Origin: Streptomyces tuirus
Lineage (GTDB): Bacteria > Actinomycetota > Actinomycetes > Streptomycetales > Streptomycetaceae
Direction: 5' to 3'
DNA: 64,000 bases
Assembly (NCBI RefSeq): GCF_014701095.1
Contig: NZ_AP023439.1
Coordinates: 496,001-560,000 of the forward strand
Below are positions 33,869 through 43,068 of this stretch, one piece after another. Position 1 is the stretch's first letter. Each line of letters begins with the position of its first letter. The notes beneath the pieces are model-generated. The model saw only the letters and a list, made by a program, of their open reading frames with translations. It was not told the origin of the DNA and made no database searches. A program made the position numbers and the translations under genes.

Positions 33869-34666
33869 ATGATCACGACGGACTTCGTCCCCGGTTCCCC
33901 CTGCTGGCTCGACCTGGGCGCTCCGGACGTCCGGGCCGCAGCCTCGTTCTACGGCGCCGTCCTCGGCTGGGACTTCGAGTCCATCGGCGAGAGCGAGGAC
34001 TTCGAGGGCGGGATGTTCAGGAAGGACGGCAAGATCGTCGCCGGGCTCGGCAAGCTCACCGAGGAGGGCGCCCGCTCGGCCTGGATGATCTACTACAGCG
34101 TCACCGACGCGGACGCCGCGACGCAGACCGTGCAGCAGACCGGCGGCACCGTGCGGGTCGCGCCGATGAGCCTCGACGACTGGGGCCGGATGGCGCAGTA
34201 CAGCGACCCGCAGGGCGCCCAGTTCGCGGTCTGGGAGCCGGGCACGAACAAGGGCGTGGAGCTGGTGGACCAGCCGGGCTCGCTGTCGTGGACCGAGCTG
34301 TACACGACGGATGCCGCGAGCGCTCGGAACTTCTACGGCACCCTCTTCGGCTGGCAGTTCAGCGACATGCCGCTACCGGGCGGCGCGGGCACGTACACCC
34401 TGATCACCCCGGCGGGGCTCCCCGAGGACCGGATGCAGGGCGGGCTCATGCAGCTCGGCAAGGAGGACCTGGCGTTGACGGGCGGGCGGCCGTACTGGCA
34501 CCCGGTCTTCGCCGTGGAGGACTGCGACGCCGCGGTGGCCCAGGTCACCGGGAACGGCGGCAGCGTGCAGATGGGACCGGTGGACATGGAGGGCGTCGGC
34601 CGGCTCGCCGTCTGCCTCGACCCGGCGAACGCGGACTTCGTGGTGCTCGCCCCGTCCGAGAGCTGA
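33869..34666 (+). CDS. Two-domain VOC (glyoxalase-like) protein
   Basis: 265 residues made of two tandem vicinal-oxygen-chelate modules, each with the beta-alpha-beta3 start (PGSPCWLDLGAPDVRAAASFYG and SLSWTELYTTDAASARNFYG, read in parts). VOC proteins include glyoxalases, dioxygenases and drug-binding resistance proteins. In Streptomyces this type is commonly annotated as hydroxylase or VOC family protein, without proven function. Metal residues are partly present (His in HPVFAV, Glu in AVWEPG). Monocistronic in appearance. Confidence 0.87.
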   Translation: MITTDFVPGSPCWLDLGAPDVRAAASFYGAVLGWDFESIGESEDFEGGMFRKDGKIVAGLGKLTEEGARSAWMIYYSVTDADAATQTVQQTGGTVRVAPMSLDDWGRMAQYSDPQGAQFAVWEPGTNKGVELVDQPGSLSWTELYTTDAASARNFYGTLFGWQFSDMPLPGGAGTYTLITPAGLPEDRMQGGLMQLGKEDLALTGGRPYWHPVFAVEDCDAAVAQVTGNGGSVQMGPVDMEGVGRLAVCLDPANADFVVLAPSES

Positions 34667-34683
34667 GCGGCCACCGACTGATG

Positions 34684-34712
34684 CTTGCACCCTCTTGCGT
34701 ATGATGTGCAAG
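34684..34712. promoter_or_regulatory. Inverted repeat around the GNAT gene -10 box
   Basis: CTTGCAC (34684-34690) and GTGCAAG (34706-34712) form perfect 7-bp arms 15 bp apart and enclose TATGAT (34700-34705), a good -10. The right arm ends at the proposed GTG start, so a bound regulator would cover the promoter and start codon. Confidence 0.5.
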
Positions 34713-35248
34713 TGCGCGAGTACAGCATCAGGGAAGCCGCCCTGGCCGACATGGACGGGGCCCGGGCGGTGATGCTCGACGCCGTGTACCGCGACTTCGG
34801 CACGGGGTACGTACCGCGGTGGCACGCCGACATCATCGATCCGGTGCCGTTCTACGTCATGCCGCCCCGGCACACCCTCCTGGTGGCCGTGGACGAGCGG
34901 GACGGGGCGGTGGCGGCCACGGCGGCTCTGGACGCGCGCGGCCCGGAGCACCCGCCGAACCCGCACTGGCTGGCCGAGCGGTTCCCCTCGGGCGAGACGG
35001 CCCAGCTCCGGCGGGTGTACGTGCGCCCCGAGCACCGGCGGCGCGGCCTGGCCCGGCAACTGGTGGACGGATTGCTGGAGTTCGCCCGGGCGGACGGCGG
35101 CTACCGGTCCGCGTACCTGCACACCTACCCGCACTCCCCCGGCGCGATGGGCCTGTGGCGGGCACTGGGCAAGGTGGTCTGCGACGAGCGGGAGGAGGTG
35201 CCCGGCGGGGGCAGCGGCGTCGTGCACTTCGAGATACCGCTCGCTTAA
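34712..35248 (+). CDS. GNAT-family N-acetyltransferase
   Basis: 178 residues, Gcn5-related fold: N-terminal VREYSIREAALADM, motif A with the acetyl-CoA loop LRRVYVRPEHRRRGLARQLV (about 105-124, Q/RxxGxG/A type), and motif B AYLHTYPHSPGAMGLWRALG. The substrate is unknown. The GTG at 34712 sits 6 bases after a TATGAT box, so the transcript is probably leaderless; the earlier TTG and GTG would overlap the promoter. Confidence 0.85.
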   Translation: MREYSIREAALADMDGARAVMLDAVYRDFGTGYVPRWHADIIDPVPFYVMPPRHTLLVAVDERDGAVAATAALDARGPEHPPNPHWLAERFPSGETAQLRRVYVRPEHRRRGLARQLVDGLLEFARADGGYRSAYLHTYPHSPGAMGLWRALGKVVCDEREEVPGGGSGVVHFEIPLA

Positions 35249-35263
35249 CGAAAATGGTATTCA
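35249..35263. promoter_or_regulatory. Zur-like box before the solute-binding protein gene
   Basis: CGAAAATGGTATTCA agrees with TGAAAATGATTTTCA, the Zur box sequence as I recall it for Streptomyces, at 12 of 15 positions. It ends 8 bp before the start codon of the binding-protein gene and overlaps a possible -10. No ribosome site is present, which fits a leaderless message. Confidence 0.5.
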
Positions 35264-35271
35264 TATACACT

Positions 35272-36771
35272 ATGAGAACCCCCCGCCGGCTCATAGCCGG
35301 GTTGTTCGTGCTGCCCTTGCTCTCCGGTTGCTTCGCGTCGTCCGGCGACGACGCGAAGGCCTCCTCCGGCTCCGGCGACGGCGCCCGGCTGCGTGTCGCC
35401 CTGCCCTTCGCCCCGACCGAGAACTACTCGCCGTACGGCCAGGACGCGATGCTCCTGTCCCGGCTCGGCGTCACCGAGGGGCTGACCAAGCTGGACGCGA
35501 ACGGCACGGCGGTCCCCGCGCTGGCCGAGTCGTGGAGCAGTGAGAACGGCGGCAGGAGCTGGCTGTTCACCCTTCGGGACGCGAGGTTCCAGGACGGCGA
35601 AACCGTCACCGCCGAGGCCGTCGCCGCCGCCCTCACGGCCGCCGGGAAGGCCGACCCGGCGCCGTCCGCGCTCTCCGGCGTGAAGCTGACCGCCGCGGCC
35701 GAGGACGACAGACGCGTCCGGGTCAGCACCGCCGAGGCCGACCCCGTCCTGCCGTTGCGGCTGTCGAACCCCTCCCTCGCGGTGTTCGCACCGAAGGCGT
35801 ACGCCAAGAAGGGCACGGTGAACGTCGTCGGCACCGCCACCGGCCCCTTCGCGCTCGCCAAGGCCGACGGTGACACCGCGGCCACGCTGAACCGTTTCGA
35901 CGACTACTGGGGCGGCCGGGCCCAGGCGTCCGGCGTCACCGCCCGGTTCGTCTCCGACGGCACCGCCCGCGCCAACGCCCTGCGCACCGGCGACGTCGAC
36001 ATCGCCGAGTCCCTGCCCGTCGCCCAGGTCGCCGCCCTGGACCAGGACGACGTCCACGAGGTCGACACCGCCCGCAACACCAGCCTGTACCTCAACACCA
36101 AGTCCGGTGCCTTCACCGACGCGGGGCTGCGGGCGGCCGCACGCGAAGCGATCGACACCTCAGTCATCGCCAAGGGCGCCTACGAGGGGTACGCCGTGCC
36201 CGCCCAGGGCCTGTTCGGCCCGGCCCTGACCTGGGCCGCAGCCAAGCGCGTCGAACCGACCGGGCGGGCGCGGGCGCTCCGCCCCGACGGCGAGCGCATC
36301 ACCCTCGCCGCCTACAGTGACCGGCCCGAGCTGCCGGAGACCGCCCAGGTGCTCCAACAGCAGCTGCGGAAGGCCGGGTTCGAGGTGAAGCTGGAGGTGC
36401 GCACGTACGCGCGCCTCGAAGGCGACCTGCTGGGCGGCAGGTTCGACGCGGCGGTCTTCTCCCGCAACATGATGCTGGACACCGGCGACCCCGTCACCGT
36501 CCTCGCGAGCGACTACACCTGCGACGGCTCCAACAACCTGTCGTTCCTGTGCGACAGGAACGTGGACAGGCTCGTCGCCGCCGCCCAGGCCGAGTCCGAC
36601 ACCACCCAGCGGCAGGACGCCGCCATGAAGGCGGAGGCGGCCGTCCTCGGCACCGACGCGGTGATCCCGCTGGTGCACCAGAAGCTCGTCGCGGGCATCG
36701 CGACGTCCGTCCGCGGCGCGCTGCCCGATCCGTACGAGCGCACCCTCATAGGGACGGGGACCAGGCGCTGA
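35272..36771 (+). CDS. SBP_bac_5-type solute-binding lipoprotein
   Basis: 499-residue extracytoplasmic receptor of the peptide/nickel/opine family. The lipobox LLSGC (Cys about residue 18) follows a short signal. Family features include LRVALPFAPTENYSPYGQDA, PALAESWSSENGGRSWLFTLRDARFQDGE (read in parts, about 80-110) and the C-terminal domain with VTVLASDYTCDGSNNLSF. Members bind peptides, nickel or metallophore complexes such as nicotianamine-like opines. The overlapping permease gene and an MFS gene follow. The Zur-like box upstream favours a metal or metallophore ligand; this is inference. Confidence 0.88.
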   Translation: MRTPRRLIAGLFVLPLLSGCFASSGDDAKASSGSGDGARLRVALPFAPTENYSPYGQDAMLLSRLGVTEGLTKLDANGTAVPALAESWSSENGGRSWLFTLRDARFQDGETVTAEAVAAALTAAGKADPAPSALSGVKLTAAAEDDRRVRVSTAEADPVLPLRLSNPSLAVFAPKAYAKKGTVNVVGTATGPFALAKADGDTAATLNRFDDYWGGRAQASGVTARFVSDGTARANALRTGDVDIAESLPVAQVAALDQDDVHEVDTARNTSLYLNTKSGAFTDAGLRAAAREAIDTSVIAKGAYEGYAVPAQGLFGPALTWAAAKRVEPTGRARALRPDGERITLAAYSDRPELPETAQVLQQQLRKAGFEVKLEVRTYARLEGDLLGGRFDAAVFSRNMMLDTGDPVTVLASDYTCDGSNNLSFLCDRNVDRLVAAAQAESDTTQRQDAAMKAEAAVLGTDAVIPLVHQKLVAGIATSVRGALPDPYERTLIGTGTRR

Positions 36772-36812
36772 ACAGCTCGAACACACCCTGGACGAAGGGT
36801 GCCGCCTCCCGG

Positions 36813-38675
36813 GTGGTGCGCGCAGTCGCGGGCGGTGGCGTCCCGGCGCTGCTGTGGCGGACCGTGCTCGTGGCCGCCCTGGTGTGCGGTATCGGCCTGC
36901 TGCCGTGGCTGTCGCGCACCGACCCCGCGCTGACCGTACTCAGGGCGCGGTCGGCGGACCGCGACCCCGACCCCGAGACCCTGCGCGCCATCCGTGACCA
37001 ACTCGGCCTGGACGACGGCCCCTTGATGCTGCTCGGTCGCTGGCTGGGCGGGCTGCTGCACGGCGACGCGGGCACGTCCTGGGTGTCCGGCGGCCAGGTG
37101 CTGCCCGGCGTCGTACCGGCGCTCGGCGCGTCGCTGCTGCTGATGGCCGGGGCCCTGGTGGTCGCCGCGGGTACGGCGGCCGCCGTCTGCGCCCGGACGC
37201 TCCGGCTGGGCGCTCGGGGCCGGCTCGGGGCGCGCCGCCCCGGCGGGACGGCGACGGCGGTGCTGGCCGCGCTGCCCGAGTTCCTCGTCGCCGCGGTGCT
37301 GGCCTCGGTGATCGGGGTGCGGCTGGGCTGGCTGCCCGCCCTGGGCTGGTACGGGCCGCAGTGGATGGTGCTGCCCTCGCTCGCCGTCGGCCTGCCCGCC
37401 GGGGCGGTCCTGGGGCGGATGCTCGACGACCTGCTGCCCGGCGCGTTCGGAGAACCGTGGGCGACGGCGGCCGCGGCGCGCGGGGTTCCGTCGAGGTCCG
37501 TGGCGCGGCAGGCGGTGCGCCGCTGTGTGCCCGGGCTGCTGCCGAACCTGGCGCTGTTCGTGGTCGGCCTGACCGGCGGATCGGTCGCCGTCGAGCAGAT
37601 CTTCGACATCCCGGGCCTGGGCAGGCTCACCCTCCAGGCCGCACTCGCCCAGGATTTGCCCGTCCTGCAGACCGGCACGCTCGCCCTCGTCCTGCTCGCG
37701 GCCGCCGCGGGACTCCTCGCCCGGCTCGCCGCCCGCCTGCTGATCGGCCCGGCGCTGCGCGACGGCGCCCTGCAGTCCCCGCACCGGCCCCGGCCGCCCG
37801 CGCCCCGCACGCTCCCCCTGCTCTACGGAGGGCTGCTGGCCGCCGTCATCGGCTTCGGGCTGCCCCGCGACCCGCTCGCCCTGGACCCCCTCGCCCGGCT
37901 GCACGCCCCTTCCGCCGAGCACCCCTTCGGCACGGACGCGCTCGGCAGGGACTTGCTCGCCCGCGTCTCCCACGGCGCGCTGACCACCCTCGGCACCGCC
38001 CTCGCGGTGAGTGCCGCCGCCCTCGCCGCCGGGCTGCTGCTGGGACTGCTGCCGAGGCTGTCCGGGCCCCTGGTCGACATGCTCAGCGCCGTACCGCCCG
38101 TACTGGCCGGGCTCCTCGTCACCGGCGTCATGGGCAGCGGGCCGTGGACGCCCGCGTTCGCCGTGGCCGTCGTGGCCTGGTGCCCGCTGGCCGCGCACAC
38201 CTCCTCCCTGCTGCGGCAGGAGCGCGCGACCACGCATCTGACGGCCACCCGGGCGCTGGGTGCCGGCCGCTGGTACCTCCTCCGGCACGAACTGCTGCCC
38301 GCCGCCCTGCCCCCGGTCGCCCGGCACGCCCTGCTCCGGCTGCCGGGCATCGCGCTCGGCCTCGCGGCGCTGGGCTTCCTCGGGCTGGGCGCCCAGCCGC
38401 CGTCCCCCGACTGGGGCCTGCTGCTGGCCGAGAACCAGCCGTACGCCGAACGCGCCCCGTGGGCCGTGCTCTTCCCCGCCGCCGTACTCGCCCTGCTCGG
38501 GGCGCTCGCGGTGACGGCCGCGGGCGGCGTACGGCTGCCCCGGCGGCGTACCCGGCCCGCCGGCCCGGCCGGATTGTTGCCCGCGGACCGGGTCGTGCCG
38601 GCCCCGCTCCGGCAACCGGACCACCCCGAGGCCCTCCTGACGCCCGTGTCCGCCTCACCGGCGGAAGACCGATGA
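36813..38675 (+). CDS. Fused DppB-DppC-type ABC permease
   Basis: About 620 residues joining two permeases normally encoded separately. The first half ends its conserved loop with EPWATAAAARGVPSRSVARQ and GGSVAVEQIFDIPGLGRL; the second starts with the DppC hallmark HPFGTDALGRDLLARVSHGA (about 375) and has a second loop TATRALGAGRWYLLRHELLP. Around 12 transmembrane helices are expected. The true start is uncertain: a CTG at 36768 would overlap the previous stop (CTGA), while GTG at 36813 is the first standard codon. No ATPase gene follows, although family members need one or two. Confidence 0.85.
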   Translation: MVRAVAGGGVPALLWRTVLVAALVCGIGLLPWLSRTDPALTVLRARSADRDPDPETLRAIRDQLGLDDGPLMLLGRWLGGLLHGDAGTSWVSGGQVLPGVVPALGASLLLMAGALVVAAGTAAAVCARTLRLGARGRLGARRPGGTATAVLAALPEFLVAAVLASVIGVRLGWLPALGWYGPQWMVLPSLAVGLPAGAVLGRMLDDLLPGAFGEPWATAAAARGVPSRSVARQAVRRCVPGLLPNLALFVVGLTGGSVAVEQIFDIPGLGRLTLQAALAQDLPVLQTGTLALVLLAAAAGLLARLAARLLIGPALRDGALQSPHRPRPPAPRTLPLLYGGLLAAVIGFGLPRDPLALDPLARLHAPSAEHPFGTDALGRDLLARVSHGALTTLGTALAVSAAALAAGLLLGLLPRLSGPLVDMLSAVPPVLAGLLVTGVMGSGPWTPAFAVAVVAWCPLAAHTSSLLRQERATTHLTATRALGAGRWYLLRHELLPAALPPVARHALLRLPGIALGLAALGFLGLGAQPPSPDWGLLLAENQPYAERAPWAVLFPAAVLALLGALAVTAAGGVRLPRRRTRPAGPAGLLPADRVVPAPLRQPDHPEALLTPVSASPAEDR

Positions 38676-39964
38676 CCGACCCCGCCCCCCTCGCGCCGGA
38701 CCGCGAGGCCGCCCGCCGGTCCGGCGCCGGGACCCGCGACAGCGCCTGGCGGCTGTGCAGGGAACTGTCGCCGCTGCTGCGGCTGCTGATCCTCACCCAG
38801 CTCGCCTTCAACCTCGGCTTCTACGCCGTCCTGCCGTTCCTCGCCGGGCATCTCGGCGGCGCGATCGGCATGGCGGGCTGGCTGGTCGGGTTCGTGCTCG
38901 GGCTGCGCACCTTCAGCCAGCAGGGGCTGTTCGTGGTCGGCGGGTGGCTCGTCGACCGGTTCGGGGTGCGGCCGGTCGTGCTGGCGGGGTGCGTGCTGCG
39001 GATCGCCGGGTTCGTGTGGCTCGGGTACGCGCGTGCGCCGGGGGCCGTGATCGGGGCGGTGCTCGTGATCGGGTTCGCCGCCGCGCTGTTCTCCCCTGCC
39101 GTGGAGTCCGAGGTGGCGCGCCAGGCGGTGGCCCGAGAGGAGAGCGGACGCGGGCCGCGCACCCGGGTCCTCGCCCTGTTCAGCGTGGCGGGCCAGGCCG
39201 GGGCGTTCGCCGGGCCGCTGCTCGGCGCGCTGCTGCTCGCCGTGGACTTCCGCACCGCGTGCCTCGCGGGTGCCGCGGTCTTTGTCCTGGTCCTCGCCGG
39301 GCACCTGTGGCTGATGCCGCAGCACATCCCCGGCCGGGTCCGCGTCCGCGAGCGCGGTGGGGCCCGGGCTCTGCTGCGCAACCGGCGCTTCCTCGCCCTG
39401 TGCTGTGCCTACGGCTCCTATCTGCTCGCCTACAACCAGCTGTATCTGGCCCTGCCGGAGGAGGTGCAGCGCGCGGCGGGCTCCCAGGCGCCGCTGTCCT
39501 GGCTCTTCGCCCTGTCCTCGGTGCTGGTGGTGTCCACCCAGCTGCCGGTGACCCGCTGGGCGGGCGACCGGCTCGATCCGCGCCGCTCGATGACCGCGGG
39601 ACTGCTGCTGATCGCGTCCGGTTTCGCGGTGGTGGCCGCGGCCCGCCCGGCCGGCTGGACCGGCGCCGCCGGGCTGCTGCCGGCCACGGGCTTCGTGATC
39701 TTGCTCACCGTGGGGCAGATGCTGGTGGTGCCCGCCGCCCGCGCCTGGGTGCCCGACCTCGCCGAGGAAGGACGGCTCGGGCTCTACACGGGCGCGCTGT
39801 CGTCCGTCTCCGGCCTGATCGTCCTGGCCGGCAGCGCGGCCACCGGCTCGCTGCTCGACCTGGGGCTGCCGGCGGCCGTGCCGTGGCTGGTCCTCGCGGC
39901 CGTACCGGCCCTGGCGGTGGGCCTGTTGCCGCGCCATGCGAAGGAGGCGGGCGCGGCGGTCTGA
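38672..39964 (+). CDS. MFS exporter
   Basis: 430 residues with about 12 transmembrane helices. The loop 2-3 motif appears as GGWLVDRFGVRPVVLAG (about 92-108), with a second half repeat in TRWAGDRLDPRRSM. It begins in an ATGA overlap with the permease gene. In metallophore loci such as staphylopine cnt, an MFS protein exports the metallophore while SBP/permease genes import the complex; the same gene order is seen here. Drug export is the alternative. Confidence 0.85.
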   Translation: MTDPAPLAPDREAARRSGAGTRDSAWRLCRELSPLLRLLILTQLAFNLGFYAVLPFLAGHLGGAIGMAGWLVGFVLGLRTFSQQGLFVVGGWLVDRFGVRPVVLAGCVLRIAGFVWLGYARAPGAVIGAVLVIGFAAALFSPAVESEVARQAVAREESGRGPRTRVLALFSVAGQAGAFAGPLLGALLLAVDFRTACLAGAAVFVLVLAGHLWLMPQHIPGRVRVRERGGARALLRNRRFLALCCAYGSYLLAYNQLYLALPEEVQRAAGSQAPLSWLFALSSVLVVSTQLPVTRWAGDRLDPRRSMTAGLLLIASGFAVVAAARPAGWTGAAGLLPATGFVILLTVGQMLVVPAARAWVPDLAEEGRLGLYTGALSSVSGLIVLAGSAATGSLLDLGLPAAVPWLVLAAVPALAVGLLPRHAKEAGAAV

Positions 39965-40179
39965 GACGGCACCGGCGCCCCGGGACGCCCGGCGCGCCGG
40001 AGCGTCAACCCGGCGGGTGACCTCTTCGCGCGGGATGTGCGAGACAGCGCCCGGTGAGGACACTGCCGCGGCGATCGGTGGTCACGCCGCGCCAGTATCC
40101 TGGGTCGGCTGCGGCACCCCCCACCAATCCCCGTGCACAAGCGGGGAGTTCGGCCTGCGGCGACGACCTACCCACACGC

Positions 40180-41652
40180 ATGAGACGAGGACGAGTGCTG
40201 CTAGCGGGCCGCTACCGGCTGGATGTTGAGATCGGGCGCGGTGGAATGGGAGAGGTCTGGCGCGCGTACGACGAGACGCTCGCCAGAGCGGTGGCCCTCA
40301 AGCTGCTGCTCCCCCAGGACACCGATGCCACGGCGACCTCCCGGTTCCGTCTGGAGGCTCAGACCGCCGGGCGTCTCAACCACCCCAACGTGGTCGGCGT
40401 CCTGGACTTCGGCGAGTACGACAACCGGCTGTACCTGGTGATGGAGCTGGTCGAGGGCGACAGCCTCGCCGGGGTGCTGACGGGCTCGGGCGCGCTCCCC
40501 GCCGAGCAGGTGGCCGATCTGGCCGCACAGGCGTCCGCCGGGCTGGCCGCCGCGCACGGGCAGGGCATCGTGCACCGGGACGTCAAACCCGCCAACCTGC
40601 TGCTGGACGCCAACGGCACCCTGAAGATCGGCGACTTCGGCATCGCGCGGTTCCTCGACGACCCGGGCGCCGCTCTCACGGCCACCGGCCAGATCGTCGG
40701 CACCGGCCTGTACCTCGCGCCCGAGCGTGCCCTGGGCAAGCAGGCGGGGCCCGCCTCCGACATGTACTCCCTGGGCTGTGTGCTCTATCAGCTCCTCAGC
40801 GGGCGCCCGCCGTTCGAGGCCGACACCGCCGTAGCCCTTCTCCACCAGCACCTCGACGCCGCCCCCGTGCCACCCCGCGAGCTGGGTGTCGCCGGGCTGC
40901 CGCCCGCGTTCGAGAACTACCTCCTCGGACTGCTCGCCAAGCAGCCCGAGGACCGGCCCACCGCCCAGCAGGCCGCCGAGTGGTTCGCCGGCGGCGCCTG
41001 GCGGGGCCTGCCCGAGCCGCTGCCGGAAGCCTCGCCGCCACTGCGGCCCAGGACCACGTCCGCGGCGATGCCCGCCGGGCCGGGCCCGTACGCCACGGCC
41101 GGGACCGGCAACCCGACCACGTACGCGCTGCCCGCGACTGCCGGGCACCGCAGCGCGGCCCGGGCGGCCCAGGCGGGACGTTCGGGACGCTCCCGCGGGC
41201 GCGGCGGCCCGGGCAACCGGTCGCGACTGGCCGCGACGGCCGCAGCCGCGGCGCTCTTCCTCGCCGCGATGCTCATCGGCATGCGCTGGTTCTCGCCCGA
41301 CACGACCGCGGAAAGCACGGAACCCGACGCGTCCCCGACCGCGAGCAGCCCCGCCGCCACGCCGTCCACCGACTCCGCGTCGTCTTCCTCGTCCGATTCC
41401 GAGGCCGGTCCCGGGGCCGCTCCGGCGGCCGGGCCGGGGGTGGCCGACGCGCCGGCCGCCGGCACCGTGTCCGATGTCACTCCGTCCGCGCCGGCCGCTT
41501 CTCCGACGCCCGTGGCGCCGGAGCCCGGCGCCGCGACTCCGACGCAGGACGCGGGCCCCGGCGGGCCGGAGCAGCCGCAGCCGGAGAACCCGGGCCAGGC
41601 CGGGAATGACAGGGAAGGCGGCGACGGCGAGGACGACGGGGACGACGACTGA
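40180..41652 (+). CDS. Transmembrane Ser/Thr protein kinase
   Basis: About 490 residues. The kinase domain spans residues 8-270: glycine loop IGRGGMGEVW, VALKLL lysine, catalytic HRDVKPANLL (about 133), DFG, APE in LYLAPERALG. A Pro/Ala linker leads to one transmembrane helix (about 350-370, AAAAALFLAAMLIG) and an extracellular tail rich in Ser, Pro, Gly and finally Asp/Glu (GDGEDDGDDD). There are no PASTA repeats. The ATG at 40180 lacks a ribosome site; GTG at 40195, preceded by GAGG, could be the real start. Signals and targets unknown. Confidence 0.9.
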   Translation: MRRGRVLLAGRYRLDVEIGRGGMGEVWRAYDETLARAVALKLLLPQDTDATATSRFRLEAQTAGRLNHPNVVGVLDFGEYDNRLYLVMELVEGDSLAGVLTGSGALPAEQVADLAAQASAGLAAAHGQGIVHRDVKPANLLLDANGTLKIGDFGIARFLDDPGAALTATGQIVGTGLYLAPERALGKQAGPASDMYSLGCVLYQLLSGRPPFEADTAVALLHQHLDAAPVPPRELGVAGLPPAFENYLLGLLAKQPEDRPTAQQAAEWFAGGAWRGLPEPLPEASPPLRPRTTSAAMPAGPGPYATAGTGNPTTYALPATAGHRSAARAAQAGRSGRSRGRGGPGNRSRLAATAAAAALFLAAMLIGMRWFSPDTTAESTEPDASPTASSPAATPSTDSASSSSSDSEAGPGAAPAAGPGVADAPAAGTVSDVTPSAPAASPTPVAPEPGAATPTQDAGPGGPEQPQPENPGQAGNDREGGDGEDDGDDD

Positions 41653-41790
41653 CGCGGCCCGGGCAGCGCACGGAGGACCCCTGGCCGGTGCGCGTGGATC
41701 AGCCGGGGGATGCGCCGGTGTGCGAGCGGGCGCCCCCTCGCGCGCCCCTTGGGTGGCTTGTCATCGCCCTTACCCCGGCCTTATTGTCAC

Positions 41791-41956
41791 CAGGCCTTGG
41801 TGAACGGGAAATCCGGTGTGATGCCGGTGCGGCCCTCGCCACTGTGAATCGGGAAGTCCGGCTCCGGCCCTCACGGGCAGCCACTGGGTCCTTGCGACCC
41901 GGGAAGGCGGAGTCCGGGCGGTGGTACCCGTCAGCCAGGAGACCGGCCAAGGCGCG
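41791..41956 (+). ncRNA. Cobalamin riboswitch
   Basis: The closing P1 helix is visible as GCCTTGG (41794-41800) pairing with CCAAGGC (41947-41953). Between them lie GGGAA-CCGGTG-type segments, GCCACTG and the B12 box AGCCAGGAGACCGGCC (41933-41948). The element ends about 40 bp before cbiM, so binding of adenosylcobalamin should reduce cobalt importer expression. Confidence 0.95.
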
Positions 41957-41995
41957 TCAACCATCCACGAGGTGCTGGAGAGGGTCTGCTGAGCC

Positions 41996-42697
41996 ATGCA
42001 CATTGCCGAGGGTTTCCTTCCTCCGGCGCACGCGGTCGCCTGGGGCGTCGCGTCGGCGCCGTTCGTCGTCCACGGGGTCCGGTCACTCACCCGTGAAGTC
42101 CGCGAGCACCCCGAGAGCACCCTGCTCCTCGGTGCGTCCGGCGCCTTCACCTTCGTCCTGTCCGCCCTGAAACTGCCGTCCGTCACCGGCAGTTGCTCAC
42201 ACCCCACCGGCACGGGCCTCGGAGCCATCCTGTTCCGGCCGCCCATCATGGCGGTGCTGGGCACCATCACCCTGCTGTTCCAGGCGCTGTTGCTCGCGCA
42301 CGGCGGCCTGACCACGCTCGGCGCCAACGTCTTCTCCATGGCGATCGTCGGCCCCTGGGCCGGATACGCCGTCTACAAGCTGCTGCGGCGCTCCAACGCG
42401 CCGCTGATGGTGGCGGTGTTCTCCGGCGCGTTCGTCGCCGACCTGTCCACCTACTGCGTCACCAGCGTGCAGCTGGCGCTCGCGTTCCCCGACCCGGGCA
42501 GCGGATTCCTGGGCGCGCTCGGCAAGTTCGGTTCCATCTTCGCCGTCACCCAGGTCCCGCTCGCGGTGAGCGAGGGTCTGCTGACCGTGCTCGTGATGCG
42601 GCTGCTCGTGCAGTCCAGCAAGGGCGAACTGACCCGGCTGGGTGTGCTCCTCGCCAAGAAGCAGACCCGCACCGAGACCGAGGCGGTGGCCCGATGA
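41996..42697 (+). CDS. cbiM: Cobalt ECF transporter S component CbiM
   Basis: Substrate-specificity membrane protein for Co2+, 233 residues with about six to seven helices. The N-terminus [16 protein letters not shown] starts with the Met-His metal-binding sequence essential in CbiM (His at position 2). [19 protein letters not shown] carries the conserved HPTGTG segment. Preceded by the cobalamin riboswitch and followed by cbiN in an ATGA overlap. Confidence 0.97.
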   Translation: MHIAEGFLPPAHAVAWGVASAPFVVHGVRSLTREVREHPESTLLLGASGAFTFVLSALKLPSVTGSCSHPTGTGLGAILFRPPIMAVLGTITLLFQALLLAHGGLTTLGANVFSMAIVGPWAGYAVYKLLRRSNAPLMVAVFSGAFVADLSTYCVTSVQLALAFPDPGSGFLGALGKFGSIFAVTQVPLAVSEGLLTVLVMRLLVQSSKGELTRLGVLLAKKQTRTETEAVAR

Positions 42698-43062
42698 GCA
42701 GGAACACGAAGATCAACCTGGTCCTGCTGTTCGTCGTCGCGGCGCTCGCGGTGCTGCCCTTGGCGCTGGGTCTCGGCGACCACAAGAAGGAGCCGTTCGC
42801 GGGTGCCGACGGCGAGGCCGAGACGGCGATCACCGAGCTGAAGCCGGACTACGAGCCGTGGTTCTCGCCGCTGTACGAACCGCCGTCCGGTGAGATCGAG
42901 TCGGCGCTGTTCTCCTTCCAGGCGGCTCTCGGCGCCGGTGTCCTCGCCTACTACTTCGGCCTGCGCCGGGGCCGCAGGCAGGGCGAGCAGCGGGCGCTGG
43001 AGCGGGAGGCCGACAGCGCGCTCGCCGGGGCCACCGGGAAGTCCACCGCGGAACAGGACTGA
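42694..43062 (+). CDS. cbiN: Cobalt transport accessory protein CbiN
   Basis: 122 residues with two transmembrane helices ([20 protein letters not shown] and [19 protein letters not shown]) flanking an extracytoplasmic loop containing FAGADGEAE and [18 protein letters not shown], the family pattern. It stimulates cobalt uptake by CbiM. Start fixed by overlap with cbiM. The charged C-terminal tail is longer than in enteric CbiN. Confidence 0.95.
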   Translation: MSRNTKINLVLLFVVAALAVLPLALGLGDHKKEPFAGADGEAETAITELKPDYEPWFSPLYEPPSGEIESALFSFQAALGAGVLAYYFGLRRGRRQGEQRALEREADSALAGATGKSTAEQD

Positions 43063-43068
43063 GCCCGG

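Noticed and set aside
36513..38624. 703-codon leftward frame over the fused permease
   Set aside because: Gln/Gly/Arg-rich shadow without any recognisable domain.
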